A DNA stretch of 64,000 nucleotides from Gentiana macrophylla (lineage: Eukaryota; Streptophyta; Magnoliopsida; Gentianales; Gentianaceae): positions 62,646,583 to 62,710,582 of the forward strand of contig CM047808.1 in NCBI GenBank assembly GCA_026214975.1. The letters run 5' to 3'. The notes below the pieces were generated by a model. It was given only the letters and a program-made list of their open reading frames with translations, was not told the origin of the DNA and ran no database searches. The position numbers and the translations under genes are program-made. Every line of letters starts with the position of its first letter. The first letter of the stretch is position 1. Positions 19,474 to 30,958 of the stretch are shown here, one piece after another.

Positions 19474-21046
19474 TGATGATGGTCAAATTATACCCATAAA
19501 AGTCATCAACATTGGCCTTAAATCGAGATTAATAATATATATTTTATATTAAATCACATGTTTATATTTATTATTTAATGTTATGTGATTTATAAAATAT
19601 AATTTGGTATTTATCCGTTTTTTATTATTTAAATATGATTTACTTTGGGATAAATATTTATTTTGTAGATTGAGATAATTTTTGGAGGATAATTACAAAT
19701 GGACAGATTAAATTACAAGATAAATCCAAGCAAATCCGGATGCATTGAAGATAAAGATCGGATAAGCACGAAAAGAGGAGTAAGGCATGACAAGAGCCGG
19801 CGAGCCAATCCGAAGAGTTGGCGCCGATGGTGGATCGCTTAGCTAGGAGGCGCGCATTTTTGCTTTTGAGATCGTCCGGGAGTTATCTCTAATTGTTTTG
19901 ATATTTTGAAGTATATCCTTAAATCAGCTTGAACCCCTATAAGTAGAGCTGTACGAATTTCATTTAAAACACACCAAATACACTCTAGAAACACAATATT
20001 ACAATACTTTTAGTTTATCAATATAGTTCTTCTTTTTTATATTATGTTTCTTCATCACAGAGGCGATGGATTCATCGATTAGAGATTCCATTGACGGATC
20101 GGAGGACCCTCCGTCTACGAGGGTAATGTCTATCCAAATATGTCGTTTTTATTCGTAGATCTATTTTATTTCATTATGGAGTAGTCGTTTGCGTATTGAT
20201 TTCGTGATGTAGTTAATTAACAAACCCATATTCATGTAGATCTTAGCCGTACGAAGGCGTTTTGCGAGCAAATTCTAGAGTCACCGGTCTAGATCTACCA
20301 CGGTCTATAAGGTTAGATCTAGCCATTAAGATTCTAGTAATTTTCTGTGAACGACTTCGGCTACGTCGTGCTTTTTGTTTTTCATATAAACATGTAATAG
20401 TTCTGGCCAATTTGTTACATCGTTCTCGTAAATTAATATGATATATTGTGAAAATTGCCATGTTAAATAGGACATAAGTTAGCCGTCGTTTAGGAGGTGT
20501 GCCAACCCCTCCACGGTGGTTGCCTAGACGAGGTGACGATTTTAGATCGGCATCCCTAGTTTGGTATAGTATGCTTGTTATATGATGTTCTATCCTGTCC
20601 ACGGAAGGATTCGTAATTAAGCATAAAGATCTTCAATCCATTCACGAATTAGATCCACTTTAGGGGGAGACTCCCGTAGCCAAAATATAATCAACCTTAA
20701 TGTCTTTTCTGTCTCGTCTTAGATATACATATATGGGGGAGTAATTACTACTAGCGTAATCAATACCGTTTGTTAGAGTCTTATAATACCATAAAAATAA
20801 GTGTTTAGTGTCTTGTGTTGTATTGTTAGTCTTTGTGTTTTCTATCGTGTCAACCTTTATCTCTACATTATAGTTGGTCGTAGACTGCCCTTTAATCTAT
20901 TTTTAGTTTAATAACATTGTACTTGTTTAAGCCGAGTCTCTGTGGAATCGACCTCGACTCTATCTAGCTATACTACGATTGAACCTAGTTCTCTTGCTAG
21001 TTGGTTATTTTGGTATCGAGTTATTTTTATAACTTGACCGTCATCA
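19474..21046 (+). repeat. 5' LTR of the Athila-like element
   Basis: The LTR begins TGATGATGGTCAAATT and ends GACCGTCATCA, followed by the primer site. A TATA-like CCTATAAGTAGAGC lies near 19936. It carries about 73 bases around 20010-20085 that are absent from the 3' LTR. Confidence 0.9.
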
Positions 21047-21052
21047 AGTTTT

Positions 21053-21070
21053 TGGCGCCGTTGCCGGGGA
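21053..21070 (+). promoter_or_regulatory. Primer binding site of the Athila-like element (tRNA-Asp)
   Basis: TGGCGCCGTTGCCGGGGA is complementary to the 3' end of plant tRNA-Asp, the primer used by Athila-group elements. It lies six bases inside the LTR end. Confidence 0.88.
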
Positions 21071-21544
21071 ATCGTGTCATTAAATTGAGTATAGCTTATT
21101 TTATTAAAAGTAGATTCGTAGATATTGTGAATAAAATATGTTTAATTAGTTTTTATAACATAGAAATAACGTGTAAGAGTCGTAGAACAAATCTGGGCAG
21201 TTTCTGCTCCGTTCTATTCTATACAGTGTTTTCTTCGTGTTTCTATAATTTTCATATTTTTAGAGTCTGTTTTAGTTTATTTTTTATTTATTGAGTCTAG
21301 TTAAAGGATTTTCCTTTAAAGTTTCTAATTGTTTATTGTTTTTGTTATTTTTATTTTTGTCTATTTTAGAGTCTCGCCAAAGGCTGTAGCCTTGGCGTAT
21401 TTTAATTGTTTATTGTTGTTTTTGTCGTGAAAATAAAAATAATAATAATAAGAACGAGCTGCCCGGATTTCTGAGGATCCAAACGAAGAGCAAGGCGACG
21501 AAAAATCTGAAGGAACACAACATTCCGATCAATCTAACTCAGAC

Positions 21545-22990
21545 ATGGAAGGATTACTGAATAACGCCGGCCAGGTAAATGGAAATAATTTTAATAATGC
21601 AAATTTTGTTAACCAAGCTGTGGCTGCATGGGAAATGCGTACTTTGCAAAGCTATGCAACGCCTTCCATTGAAAAATTCATTCCTGCTATTGTAGCACCT
21701 GAAAATGCTGCTGAAGTTTATCACCCGAAACCTAATGTCATTCATATGGTGGCAAACGATTCCACTTTTCATGGTATCTTGAATGAAGATCCTAGCATTC
21801 ACGTGATGAATTTCTTAGTGATCGTTAGTACCGTGAAGCCAAAACTGGTTCCTGAGGATAACATTAAGCTAAAACTTTTTCCTTTCACTTTGAAAGATAA
21901 AGCTAAGCAATGTCTTCGCTCTTTAGAGGGTAGATCAATCACGACCTGGGAGGAACTGCTGCAAAAGTTCATGAATAAGTACTTTCCTTTAGGAAAGACC
22001 TTTAAGTTATGCCAAGATATCTTGGGGTTCAAGCAGCAACATGGGGAGAGTTTTGATCAAGCTTGGGAACGTTTTAAGGAGTCCATGAGGAAGTGCCCTC
22101 ATCATCATTCCCTCTATGGATTTTAATGCAAACCTTTTACCATCGATTGACAGATACGGAGAAGATAAGAGTAGATGCCTCCAGTAATGGAGCATTTGTT
22201 CTTTTATCTCCTGAGGAGGCACGAGGAAAGATGGAGCAAATAGCAATGAATAGCCAATGGGGAGGTGGTGAAATAGCGACTGTGGAGATGGCCGACAATT
22301 TATTTGAGGATGTATCGCATAAGATCCTACATACTCTATTGATCATAAATGATAAGGTAGATGGTATGCATGAGAGGATTCAACGAGTAGAGACTGGAAA
22401 ATGGACGGAAATGATTAATCAACTAGAGAATACGGGTACTAAAGAAGCCAATTATATTGGGAGACAGGGTAATCACTATGACGGTTACAAACCAAATCAT
22501 GAACAACCTGAATTCCGATGGAGTGATCCGAATGAAGGGGTAAAACCACACAACACTTATGTACCTCAGCAAGCTCAAACTTACGGTTGGGAAGTTGCAC
22601 TTGAAAATATGAGGAACACAATGTCTGACACTGTGAATCAATTAGCAAATTCCATTACTGACTTGGCTACAAACTTTCACCAATACTGTCAAAATAATGA
22701 TGCCAAAGTCACCAACCAAGGAGCCTTAATCCCTAATCTCTCTAATCAAATAGGACAATTAGCTGAAAAACTGTCAACTAGGCCTCCTGGGGGATTTCCG
22801 AGCAACACTGATAGGAACCCTAGGGATGTGAATGCAATAATGACTAGAATTGGAAAGGAGCTTGCTCCACCAATCCCAAAGAACGAGGAAAATATAGAAG
22901 ATGTTAGGGATGATGAGAAAGAGCCTGAGGAGGCATTCACACCCTGCTTAGAAAAGCCCCCCGATGAGCAATTATCCTCCATCTCTACCA
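21545..22990 (+). pseudogene. Athila-like gag
   Basis: This is the retrotransposon gag domain. The open part 21545-22126 contains HVMNFLVIVSTVKPK, LKLFPFTLKDKAKQCLRSLE and TWEELLQKFMNKYFPLGKT, the usual gag helices of gypsy elements. A frameshift near 22115 moves the coding frame to one that runs from 22093 (MQTFYHRLTDTEKIRVDASS) and continues open to the integrase. The C-terminal part is Asn/Gln/Pro rich with a QLANSITDL-like helix. A zinc knuckle is not evident. Gag binds and packages element RNA in virus-like particles. Confidence 0.82.
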
Positions 22991-23039
22991 TTTTAGGGAA
23001 TAGTGATTGCGCCGAAATATCTTCGCAAAGTGAGGTTGT

Positions 23040-24354
23040 TAAGGCTGAGAAGCAACAACCATGGTTTAAAGATTGTGTGAATTATTTATCCGGGAGATAT
23101 TTGCCACCAGACTTGAACCAGCAGCAAAAGAAGAAGTTCTTTGCTGACCTTAAACACTATTATTGGGATGAACCCTATCTTTTTAAGCGTGGCTCAGACA
23201 ACATCTTTAGAAGATGTGTTCCTGAGAGTGAATTCCCCGATATACTTAAACATTGTCATACTCATGAAGCGGGAGGACACTATAGAGGGGACAAGACTGC
23301 TGCTAAAGTTCTCCAATGTGGTTTTTACTGGCCAAATCTTTACAAAACTGCACACGAATATGCTAGATCCTGTCATTCATGCAAAATGACAAGCAATATC
23401 TCGAGGAGACATGAAATGCCATTGAGGAGTATCCTAGAACCGAATCTGCTTTGATGTTTGGGGAATTGATTTTGTGGGACCTTTCACTTAAATCTGTTTC
23501 AAACCGCTATATTTTGGTGGCGGTCGACTATGTGTCTAAATGGGTTGAGGCTATTGCTTCACCAACAAATGATGCAAAGGTTGTATCTGCGGTTTTTAAA
23601 GAAAATATCTTCACGCGGTTTGGAATCCTCGTGCCATCATTAGTGATAATGGGAGCCATTTCTGTAATAAGCCGTTTGAGAAGTTAATGGCCAAGTACGG
23701 GGTGAGACATAAGTTAGCTACCGCTTATCATCCCCAAACAAGTGGTCAAGTTGAGGTCACTATCCGAGAGATTAAGCGCATCCTGGAAAAAACTGTGAAC
23801 CCAACAAGGAAAGATTGGTCGTTGAAGTTAGATGACGCTTTATGGGCTTATCGGACTGCGTATAAGACTTCCATAGGTATGTCCCGCACTGCATTGTTTT
23901 TGGGAAAGCGTGTCATCTACCGGTTGAACTTGAGCACCGTGCCTTATGGGCTACACGTATGTAGAATTTAGATGAATGTTTAGCCGGAGAAAAGAGATTG
24001 TTGGAATTGACTCGCCTAGAAGAGTTTGGCATTGAAGCTTACGAGAATGCTCGTATCTATAAAGAGCGCACTAAGAGATTCCATGATAAAAAGATCCTTG
24101 ACCGCACCTGTAAGGTGGGTGATATGGTTCTTGTTTACAATTCACGCTTGAAAGTCTTCCCGGGCAAGTTAAAATCAAGATGGTTTGGTCCTTATAAAGT
24201 GAGTAAAGTATTTCCTTCCGGAGCTATAGAGGTAAGTCACTTGGATGATCGAAAGACTTTTGTGGTGAATGGCCACCGAGTAAAGCATTACCTCGGGAAT
24301 CATTTTGATAGAGAGGAAGAAGTATTTACTCTCGGCAATCCTAGTTACAACTAG
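23040..24354 (+). pseudogene. Athila-like integrase
   Basis: The integrase begins with the H2C2 zinc-binding domain (HCHTHEAGGHYRGD, then YARSCHSCKM), in the same open frame as gag because the middle of pol is deleted. The catalytic core is seen as [19 protein letters not shown] and, after a frameshift near 23690, [11 protein letters not shown] and [14 protein letters not shown]. Another break occurs near 23900-23975. The C-terminal domain is open in 23998-24354 (LRVFPGKLKSRWFGPYKV-like, seen as FPGKLKSRWFGPYKV). Integrase would insert the cDNA; this copy cannot work. Gypsy elements normally place RT and RNase H before this point and they are absent. Confidence 0.85.
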
Positions 24355-25795
24355 ACCGTCATGTGAGTACAGTCGAGCTAACGACTATAACCATAGAACT
24401 ATTTCTTAAAACTATATTTTTGATTTGTTTTTGTTTTTTTCTTTTAATAAAGTAGCATGAGACTGTTAAGGTTTTTTTCATCTCGCCATGTTCCGATTCT
24501 AAGTTCAGAATAAACGAGGTTTTTTCCTTGATAGCCGCCATGTGAGCTTTGTAGTTTTAACTCTTTGGTTCTCCGTGTCGTTGGTTGTATGAAATAAAGT
24601 GGCTTAATTTGTTTTTGGAAATTCTATATCTAATTACGGCCACATTATTTTATAACTCCCATTGACATGTTATTAACGGTTTCGTGGAGTTTCTGTTTAG
24701 TTTGCTTAAACAGGTTTTCATTTGCTTCTCCACGACGTGCTTGGATTACACCGATATTCTGCATCTACTCGAGAGCCGTTTCCAGAGCCAAGTCTTTTTT
24801 CTTAAATTCTCCTTTTTCTTTTTCGTTGGGGACAATGCCAAGTTTAAGTGGGGGGTAGGAGACTTAGCTATGGTGTGTTATAATTGGAATAAATTGAATG
24901 AAATGGTGTAAAATGAAAAAAAAAATTAAATAAATGCCAAAATAATTGTCTCGTACCCTTAGAATTGTGAGTTCTTATACATGGAATTAATAGGAAATGA
25001 ACCAAGTTGCATGAGTACGTGATCATTTTATACTTATGTGCATGTAAACTTAAGGATATTCATGCTGATTGTTGCAAGTAGTTGTTTATTATTCGATTAC
25101 TCAATTTGAATCGACGTTATAGCACGAATTATAATAACTGAAAGAATTGTGTGTACATTGCGTAGATGATTGGTTATGTAAACTTAGTGTCGATATTTAT
25201 CTGCTGATGTATTCTTATCTTCTAGCCATCTAAGCGGAGTAATAAGCTTGAGAATTATCTGTGTTTTGACAATGCGTTAAACACTGGGCTTGTAGTAACG
25301 TTACCAGAGTAGCCCCGCGCTTGTGGTAATATTCAATGCTGTCCATTAATCTGTGAGAGGGGGATTCTTGCAATGCATACTTTACCTTTAAAGCAAGTTT
25401 CCTTCTTGAGAAGTGGTAAAGCTTGAAATTATGAAAATGCGAAGAAATTCAATGTTTTTAAGAGACTTTGAGTATTTTCTCGGTCTCCGAGTGCAAAAAC
25501 CTTATGGATGACGCTCTTGCTTATTGCACCATGTACCATTGCGAGGCTTAGGAAGTGGGAATGCTGATGTTGGTAGGTTAAAACTGCGAAATTAGCATAA
25601 ACTTTAATCTTGCCATGAATATATAAAACTAAATACACATGTACACATCACTTCGATTCATAACGAGTAGTGAATAATGAATATCTTTTGAGCATGAATG
25701 GTACGAGTTGACTAGTGTTTCTTAAGATTTGACCATGGAAACTGTTGTCTTGGGGAATGACTTATTGATGCTTTGTTCGGGACGATCAAAGTCTA
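24355..25795 (+). other. Athila-like 3' untranslated region
   Basis: About 1.4 kb lies between integrase and the 3' purine tract. I see no convincing gene. A tract GTGGGGGGTAGG near 24850 resembles the final purine tract and may be a secondary one. Athila elements often carry an env-like ORF in this place; none is recognisable here. Confidence 0.6.
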
Positions 25796-25808
25796 AATGG
25801 GGGGTAGT
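25796..25808 (+). promoter_or_regulatory. Polypurine tract of the Athila-like element
   Basis: AAATGGGGGGTAG lies directly before the 3' LTR start TGATGACGG and is the expected plus-strand primer. Confidence 0.8.
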
Positions 25809-27308
25809 TGATGACGGTCAAATTATACCCATAAAAGTCATCAACATTGGCCTTAAATCGAGATTAATAATATATATTTTATATTAAATCACATGTCTAT
25901 ATTTATTATTTAATGTTATGTGATTTATAAAATATAATATGGTATTTCTCCGTTTTTTATTATTTAAATATGATTTACTTTGGGATAAAAATTTATTTTG
26001 TAGATTGAGATAATTTTTGGAGGATAATTACAAATGGACAGATTAAATTACAAGATAAATCCAAGCAAATCCGGATGCATTGAAGATAAAGATGGGATAA
26101 GCACGAAAAGAGGAGTAAGGCATGACAAGAGCCGGCGAGCCAATCCGAAGAGTTGGCGCCGATGGAGGATGCGCTAGGAGGGGGGGGGGGTGCATTTTTT
26201 GCTTTTGAGATCGGCCGGGAGTTTTCTCTAATTGTTTTGATATTTTGAAGTATATCTTTAAATCAACTTGAACCCCTATAAATAGAGCTGTACGAATTTC
26301 ATTTAAAACACACCAAATACACTCTAGAAACACAATATTACAATACTTTTAGTAAGGATCGGAGGATCCTCCGTCTACGAGGGTAATGTCTATCCAAATA
26401 TGTCGTTTTTATTCGTAGATCTATTTTATTTCATTATGGAGTAGTCGTTTGCGTATTGATTTCGTGATGTAGTTAATTAACAAACCCATATTCATGTAGA
26501 TCTAAGCCGTACAAAGGCGTTTTATGAGCAAATTCTAGAGTCACCGGTCTAGATCTACCACGGTCTATATGGTTAGATCTAGCCATTAAGATTCTAGTAA
26601 TTTTCACGTGAGCGACTTCGACTACGTCGTGCTTTACATTTTCATATAAACATGTAATAGATCTCGGCCAATTTGTTACATCGTTCTCGTAAATTAATAT
26701 GATATATTGTGAAAATTGCCATGTTAAATAGGACATAAGTTAGCCGATCGTTTAGGAGGTTTGCCAACCCGTCCACGGTGGTTGCCTAGACGAGGTGACG
26801 ATTTTAGATCGGCATCCCTAGTTTGGTAGAGTATGCTTGTTATATGATGTTCTATCATGTCCACGGAAGGATTCGTAATTAAGCATAAAGATCTTCTATC
26901 CGTTCAGGAATTAGATCCAGTTTAAGGGGTGACTCCTGTAGCCAAAATATAATCAACCTTAATGTCTTTTCTGTCTAGGCTTAGATATACAGATATGGGC
27001 GAGTAATTACTACTAGCGTAATCAATACCGTTTGTTAGAGTCTTATAAAACCATAAAAATAAGTGTTTAGTGTCTTGTGTCGTATTGTTAGTCTTTGTGT
27101 TTTCTATCATGTCAACCTTTATCTCTACATTATAGTTGGTCATAGACCGCCCTTTAATCTATTTTTAGTTTAATAACGTTGTACTTGTTTAACCCGAGTC
27201 TCTGTGGGATCGACCTCGACTCTATCTAGCTATACTACGATTGAACCTAGTTCTCTTGCTAGTTGGATATTTAGGTATCGAGTTATTTTTATAACTTGAC
27301 CGTCGTCA
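25809..27308 (+). repeat. 3' LTR of the Athila-like element
   Basis: This is closely similar to the 5' LTR, starting TGATGACGGTCAAATT and ending GACCGTCGTCA. It lacks the 73 base block found at about 20010-20085 in the 5' LTR, which fully explains the length difference, and has scattered single-base changes and a G-run near 26178. Confidence 0.9.
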
Positions 27309-27349
27309 GTATTGGAGCCTTGTTAAGTTCCCAAAACAGAAAATCCAAT

Positions 27350-28380
27350 ATGGATAAAGATCCTATGGATCTAAGTCATACTCACTATGATAACTGTGAG
27401 ATAGAAGATGTGTCTCAATTCATAGTCAACGAATCCTCTACCGGATTCAATGCTCAAATAATGATTCAACAAGAATTATTATCTAAAATAAAAGCCTCTA
27501 AGTTAGTGCTTAAGAAAGAAAAAATCTTTAGAATGCTTAGCTTTGTAAGCAGCGTCTTTAGAAGAGAAATTTTTTTTATTTTGTTAGTACTCAAGAACTT
27601 CACGTAGATATTAAAGATGTCTCTGGAGAAGTTTATTTACCTCTTATTACCAAACAAGAGATAAATAAAAATCTTCTTAAAATGAAAGAAGAACACAGAT
27701 CAAAGATCAGTATGGTTCATCTTGGAGCCATAAAGATTTGTATAAAATCTGAATTCCAAGAAGGCATTAATACGCCTATCAAACTAGCATTAATTGATAT
27801 TAGGATTAATGATAGAAATGATTGTGTACTAGGTGCATCAAAAGGCTACCTAGCTTACAATAAGTTTATGTTTGCAGTATATCCTATGTTTGGACTTACT
27901 ATACACAGCAAAAACTTAGACAAAGCTTTATCTCTTATACATCACTTCGAACGAGAAGATCTGATGAATAAAGGTGATAAACCTTTTAGTGTAACTTATT
28001 TAATAAGTTATGCCTTAACTAATAGTCATCATAGAATTGACTATAGAGAAACATAATACATCGAATTAGACGATGTTTTCTCAGAAATAGGAACTACAAA
28101 AGAAAAGAACTTTTCTAATATAGATCCTTACACTGACTCTTGGGCAATGGATATTGCTAAATACAAAAGTATATTTGGCACTAAAGAAACACCTAATATA
28201 TTAAGTAATAGGTTCTCAATTGGAGAAACCTCATCCCGAATGAGCTTTGATAAAACTCCTATGGCAAGAGATAACTTGCTAGAAAGATCTGCATCCATGA
28301 GATCAGATAATGAACTACTTTTATCAATTTCTAAAAGAATAGATAATGCAACTCAAACGCTTAAAAAGCTTTGTGGATAA
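27350..28380 (+). pseudogene. Caulimovirid movement protein, full span (V4)
   Basis: This is the only copy covering the whole movement gene, about 343 codons from MDKDPMDLSHTHYDN to NATQTLKKLCG. The frame breaks near 27567 in a T-run, where V2 is also damaged. It is open from 27682 to 28056 through the 30K-family core (MVHLGAIKICIKSEFQ, GYLAYNKFMFAVYP). A stop at 28054-28056 follows RIDYRET, and the rest is open to 28380. The small ORFs follow immediately. Confidence 0.87.
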
Positions 28381-28818
28381 ATTGACACCAAGGAAAACGC
28401 TTGGGTTCGTAAGAAAAGTCCATAATGTTCTCAAGAACATTGGACTCAGAAAAGAATTGAATTTCTTAGTAAAATAAGTAGATTCCAAAAAGATATTTAT
28501 TTAAGAGAAATATCTGGAAAACCTTTAAAGATATCACAATCTTTAAAGCAAGCATTTTATTTTGAATCGAGATATCAATTCAATTAAAATGGATACGGAT
28601 TCAATCTTTAAAAAAGAAAAAATTCTTAAAGAAACAAAACCTTTAAGAGTTAGAACTATTACGGTACCAGTAACCTGGGATACCTTAAGAAGCGAAGGAC
28701 TTATTTTTCAAGAAAAAGAGTTCAGATTCTCGCAAACAAGAGTGGATTTCACGAAGAAATTATCTATTTAAGGGAAATTTCTGGTAATAAGAAATTGACG
28801 GTACCACCATCCGTTTAA
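28381..28818 (+). pseudogene. Caulimovirid small ORFs a, b and c (V4)
   Basis: This is the V4 copy of the three-ORF block at 14826-15453. ORF a lost its ATG (TTGACACC) and has been merged with ORF b by loss of about 190 bases, the repeat unit, so only one copy of the AAGGAAAACGCTTGGGTTC motif is left. ORF c starts at 28589 and breaks near 28735 before the ISG motif. The loss of exactly one repeat unit supports the tandem-duplication reading. Confidence 0.7.
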
Positions 28819-28819
28819 A

Positions 28820-29111
28820 ATGAGTATTGCCAACATTAAAAAAATGGTAGAACAACTCATAGAAGAGAATAAGCTCATCTTAAACAAACTTGATGCCTTA
28901 CATCAAAAAACAAATGATCCTTTATGCACGGTTAAAGACTTAGAATTTACACTTACTTGAGATCATAAGTGATTCAAAAGAAAGAGCACTTGTTGTTCAT
29001 AAAAAATCTTTTGAACCTACCTTTCCATCTGATGGAAAGTATAGTTATCCCAACTTCATGGTTGGAAATAAAGGATTAGGGCCTCAAAAACCAAAAATAC
29101 TAAAGCTATGA
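28820..29111 (+). pseudogene. Caulimovirid virion-associated-like ORF (V4)
   Basis: This matches the intact ORF at 14504-14824. It starts MSIANIKKMVEQLIEENKLI, has a frame break near 28950, and lacks 36 bases before QKPKIL. Its stop overlaps the coat ATG at 29108. Confidence 0.75.
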
Positions 29112-29227
29112 GCATTAGTGAAAAACTAGAATTATTTTTCTGGGGCAACCTACAAAAGAGCGAAACTATTCTAGGTGGAAAACAAACTTCATCATTAGAT
29201 GAAGTAATCTATCTTATGACTCTCGAC
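29108..29227 (+). pseudogene. Caulimovirid coat protein, first 40 codons (V4)
   Basis: The coat start is undamaged here and reads MSISEKLELFFWGN, which shows the true start used by V3 at 14507. It is cut at the inversion junction at 29227. Confidence 0.8.
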
Positions 29228-29703
29228 GGGTGTATACTCAAGTTTTTCTTTCGATATTCCAATCTCAATTAATTGATACGGTGGTTGAAACATACCATTT
29301 TTCCAGACTAGTAAAGTACTGGTGACTTTGAGGAAGATCAGTCGATCTGCTTCTTAATTTTATGACTTTAGTCCTGAAGGTCTTGATGGCCTTCTTGTTG
29401 GCTTATGGTAATGAACCTATCTCCAGAAGGTTTTTGCCGGGATAAATTAGACGTGCCATCCCATATCTAAATACTTCATTGACTATACTAGGTTCAGCCC
29501 CTTCGATGAAGTTGTATATAGACTTAAATCCTGTCTATCTGTTGTGAAAAACTTTTCTTTTAGAAAATGATCTTCACTTGCTCTTCTAGCATGCTTGAAA
29601 GTCCTTAAAACCTTTCTTCGGTCAGTGTAAACTGTTGTTGTTTCTCAACTAGTTTAGTGATTAAGATTCTTCTGAGTGAAACCATTTGTGTAGGCTTCTT
29701 CTG
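29228..29703 (-). pseudogene. Caulimovirid ORF VI fragment (V5)
   Basis: This is a minus-strand piece of ORF VI, matching the C-terminal half of the gene seen at 5600-6060 in V2 (TATACTCAAGTTTTTC, GGTTTTTGCCGGGATAAATT). It has small indels. Its right end at about 29703 leaves viral sequence entirely and is the right boundary of the viral cluster. Confidence 0.85.
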
Positions 29704-29852
29704 GACCGCACTTAACCAATCTTCTACCAAACGCTTCAGCCTTGTCTAATTCACTGTATCCGGATGATATCCATAAAGGTTTCATAAAGGTTGACGGGTA
29801 GGCTTATGACTCATATAGCGCTACCAGACGCGGGGTCTGGGGGCGTTACAAT
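29704..29852 (-). other. Possible gypsy LTR fragment next to the viral cluster
   Basis: On the minus strand this piece starts TGTAACGCCCCCAGACCC, a form common at the start of some chromovirus LTRs. It ends at the viral junction at 29703. No second end or target duplication is visible, so the call is tentative. Confidence 0.3.
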
Positions 29853-30247
29853 CTCTTATACATATTTTGGCAAAAAGAAGAAAGGTAGGTTTTAATCGTT
29901 ACATTATTTAAATTGTTTATTTATTTTATAAAGATTATCTTACTTATTGTTTTTTTATTTATAATAATAGTAATTATTATTATTATCATTCCTCCTCTAC
30001 AATTCTTCATGTTACAAAGTTATATATATGATTTAGGCCACACATCCGGTATCCCGATATGTGTAGTTCCATAATATGATTTAGGCCACACATCCAGCAT
30101 CACCATATTTGACATTACATTGTGGCAATATAACATTTTTCTGACCTTTTTATTTGTTTAGCATTTTAGTTAGACTTGCCCTGTGAAAATTCAATCCTAC
30201 GTCTGTCCCTGAGTACAAAATACAAAGTTATTCAATCACTCGTCCGC
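29853..30247. other. Non-coding spacer with a short duplicated motif
   Basis: I see no gene. The motif ATATGATTTAGGCCACACATCC occurs twice, near 30026 and 30078, about 52 bases apart. TA-rich runs surround it. Confidence 0.5.
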
Positions 30248-30849
30248 CCCTGAATTAGACGTGACCGGTTCCGGGCGGTTCCGGTCCATAAGCGCGACCC
30301 TCGGTTTCGGTCAAAATGGGCAGAACCGCCTGGTTAATTTTCTAGCGGTTTAGCCATTAACCGGGCGAGTTTGGCGGTTCCTCGTCCGTGTCCGGGTCTC
30401 GGCGATTCCCGAATCGACGGTTGAGATCACTTGATTCGATTACGGTTCCGATCACGGTTCCAATCCAGGTTCCAAAAAAACATTTTTTTGCAAAATTTGT
30501 ATAACTTACGTTAAAATTAATAATAAATTCTAATTGGTTATTAAACTATATATAATATTTAATTTCATAAGTAAAAAAACACGGCTTGTATAATATTTAA
30601 TTTCAACCAATCTATATATAATAAGCGATGGATAAATTAAACATAAATGATGAATCTGGATTATTCTACGTAATTACATTGATAAAACTAAATTCATACA
30701 ACAAAACACTACAACAAGCAACATTCAACATTGATATTACATCGATTTTTCATAACGTGCGTGTTGGCGTTGTTACATGTCACATCCTACCCGGCTACCC
30801 GTCTCGACGTATATCGCCATCATCATGCATATAATTTTCATATTCCTCG

Positions 30850-30958
30850 GAATGCCTTATTCGTAAATGTCACATATAAGAACCAAGCCCGATTCCACGC
30901 CGTAATGATACATTTTTTCACAAGCGTTACAAACAACCTTAAATTTTGAATGATTCAC
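30850..30958 (-). pseudogene. BED zinc-finger remnant of hAT transposase
   Basis: Reading the minus strand from 30958, one frame gives KFKVVCNACEKMYHYG and the next frame continues GIGLGSYM and, after a stop, HLRIRHSEEYENYM. The Cys-x2-Cys followed by a GxGSYxxHL...H pattern is that of the BED finger at the N-terminus of hAT transposases. One frameshift and one stop break it. The catalytic domain is not found. Confidence 0.55.

Larger units (their letters stand above)
19474..27308 (+). mobile_element. Athila-like Ty3/gypsy element, non-autonomous, 7.8 kb
   Basis: This complete LTR element has a 1573 bp 5' LTR, a tRNA-Asp primer site, gag, integrase, a long 3' region, a purine tract and a 1500 bp 3' LTR. 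The target duplication is GTATC/GTATT. Protease, RT and RNase H are missing: gag passes into the integrase zinc-binding domain within about 100 bases near 23000-23100. The lineage is inferred from the Asp primer site and the gag and integrase motifs, which are typical of the Athila/Tat group. Frameshifts show it is dead. Confidence 0.9.
27309..29227 (+). mobile_element. Endogenous caulimovirid segment V4, right part
   Basis: The viral segment continues after the Athila insertion: rest of the primer site, movement protein, three small ORFs, virion-associated-like ORF and the first 40 codons of coat. It then meets V5 in opposite orientation at about 29227 (CTCTCGAC to GGGTGTATAC). Confidence 0.9.

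Noticed and set aside
26043..27143. ORFs on the minus strand of the Athila LTR
   Set aside because: They occur in both LTR copies at matching places with different lengths and have no family features; they are shadows.
2466..29703. An intact, potentially infectious endogenous virus
   Set aside because: No segment covers the genome without a gap or inversion, and every copy of coat, pol, movement protein and ORF VI that I followed has stops or frameshifts. Only three or four very small ORFs remain open.
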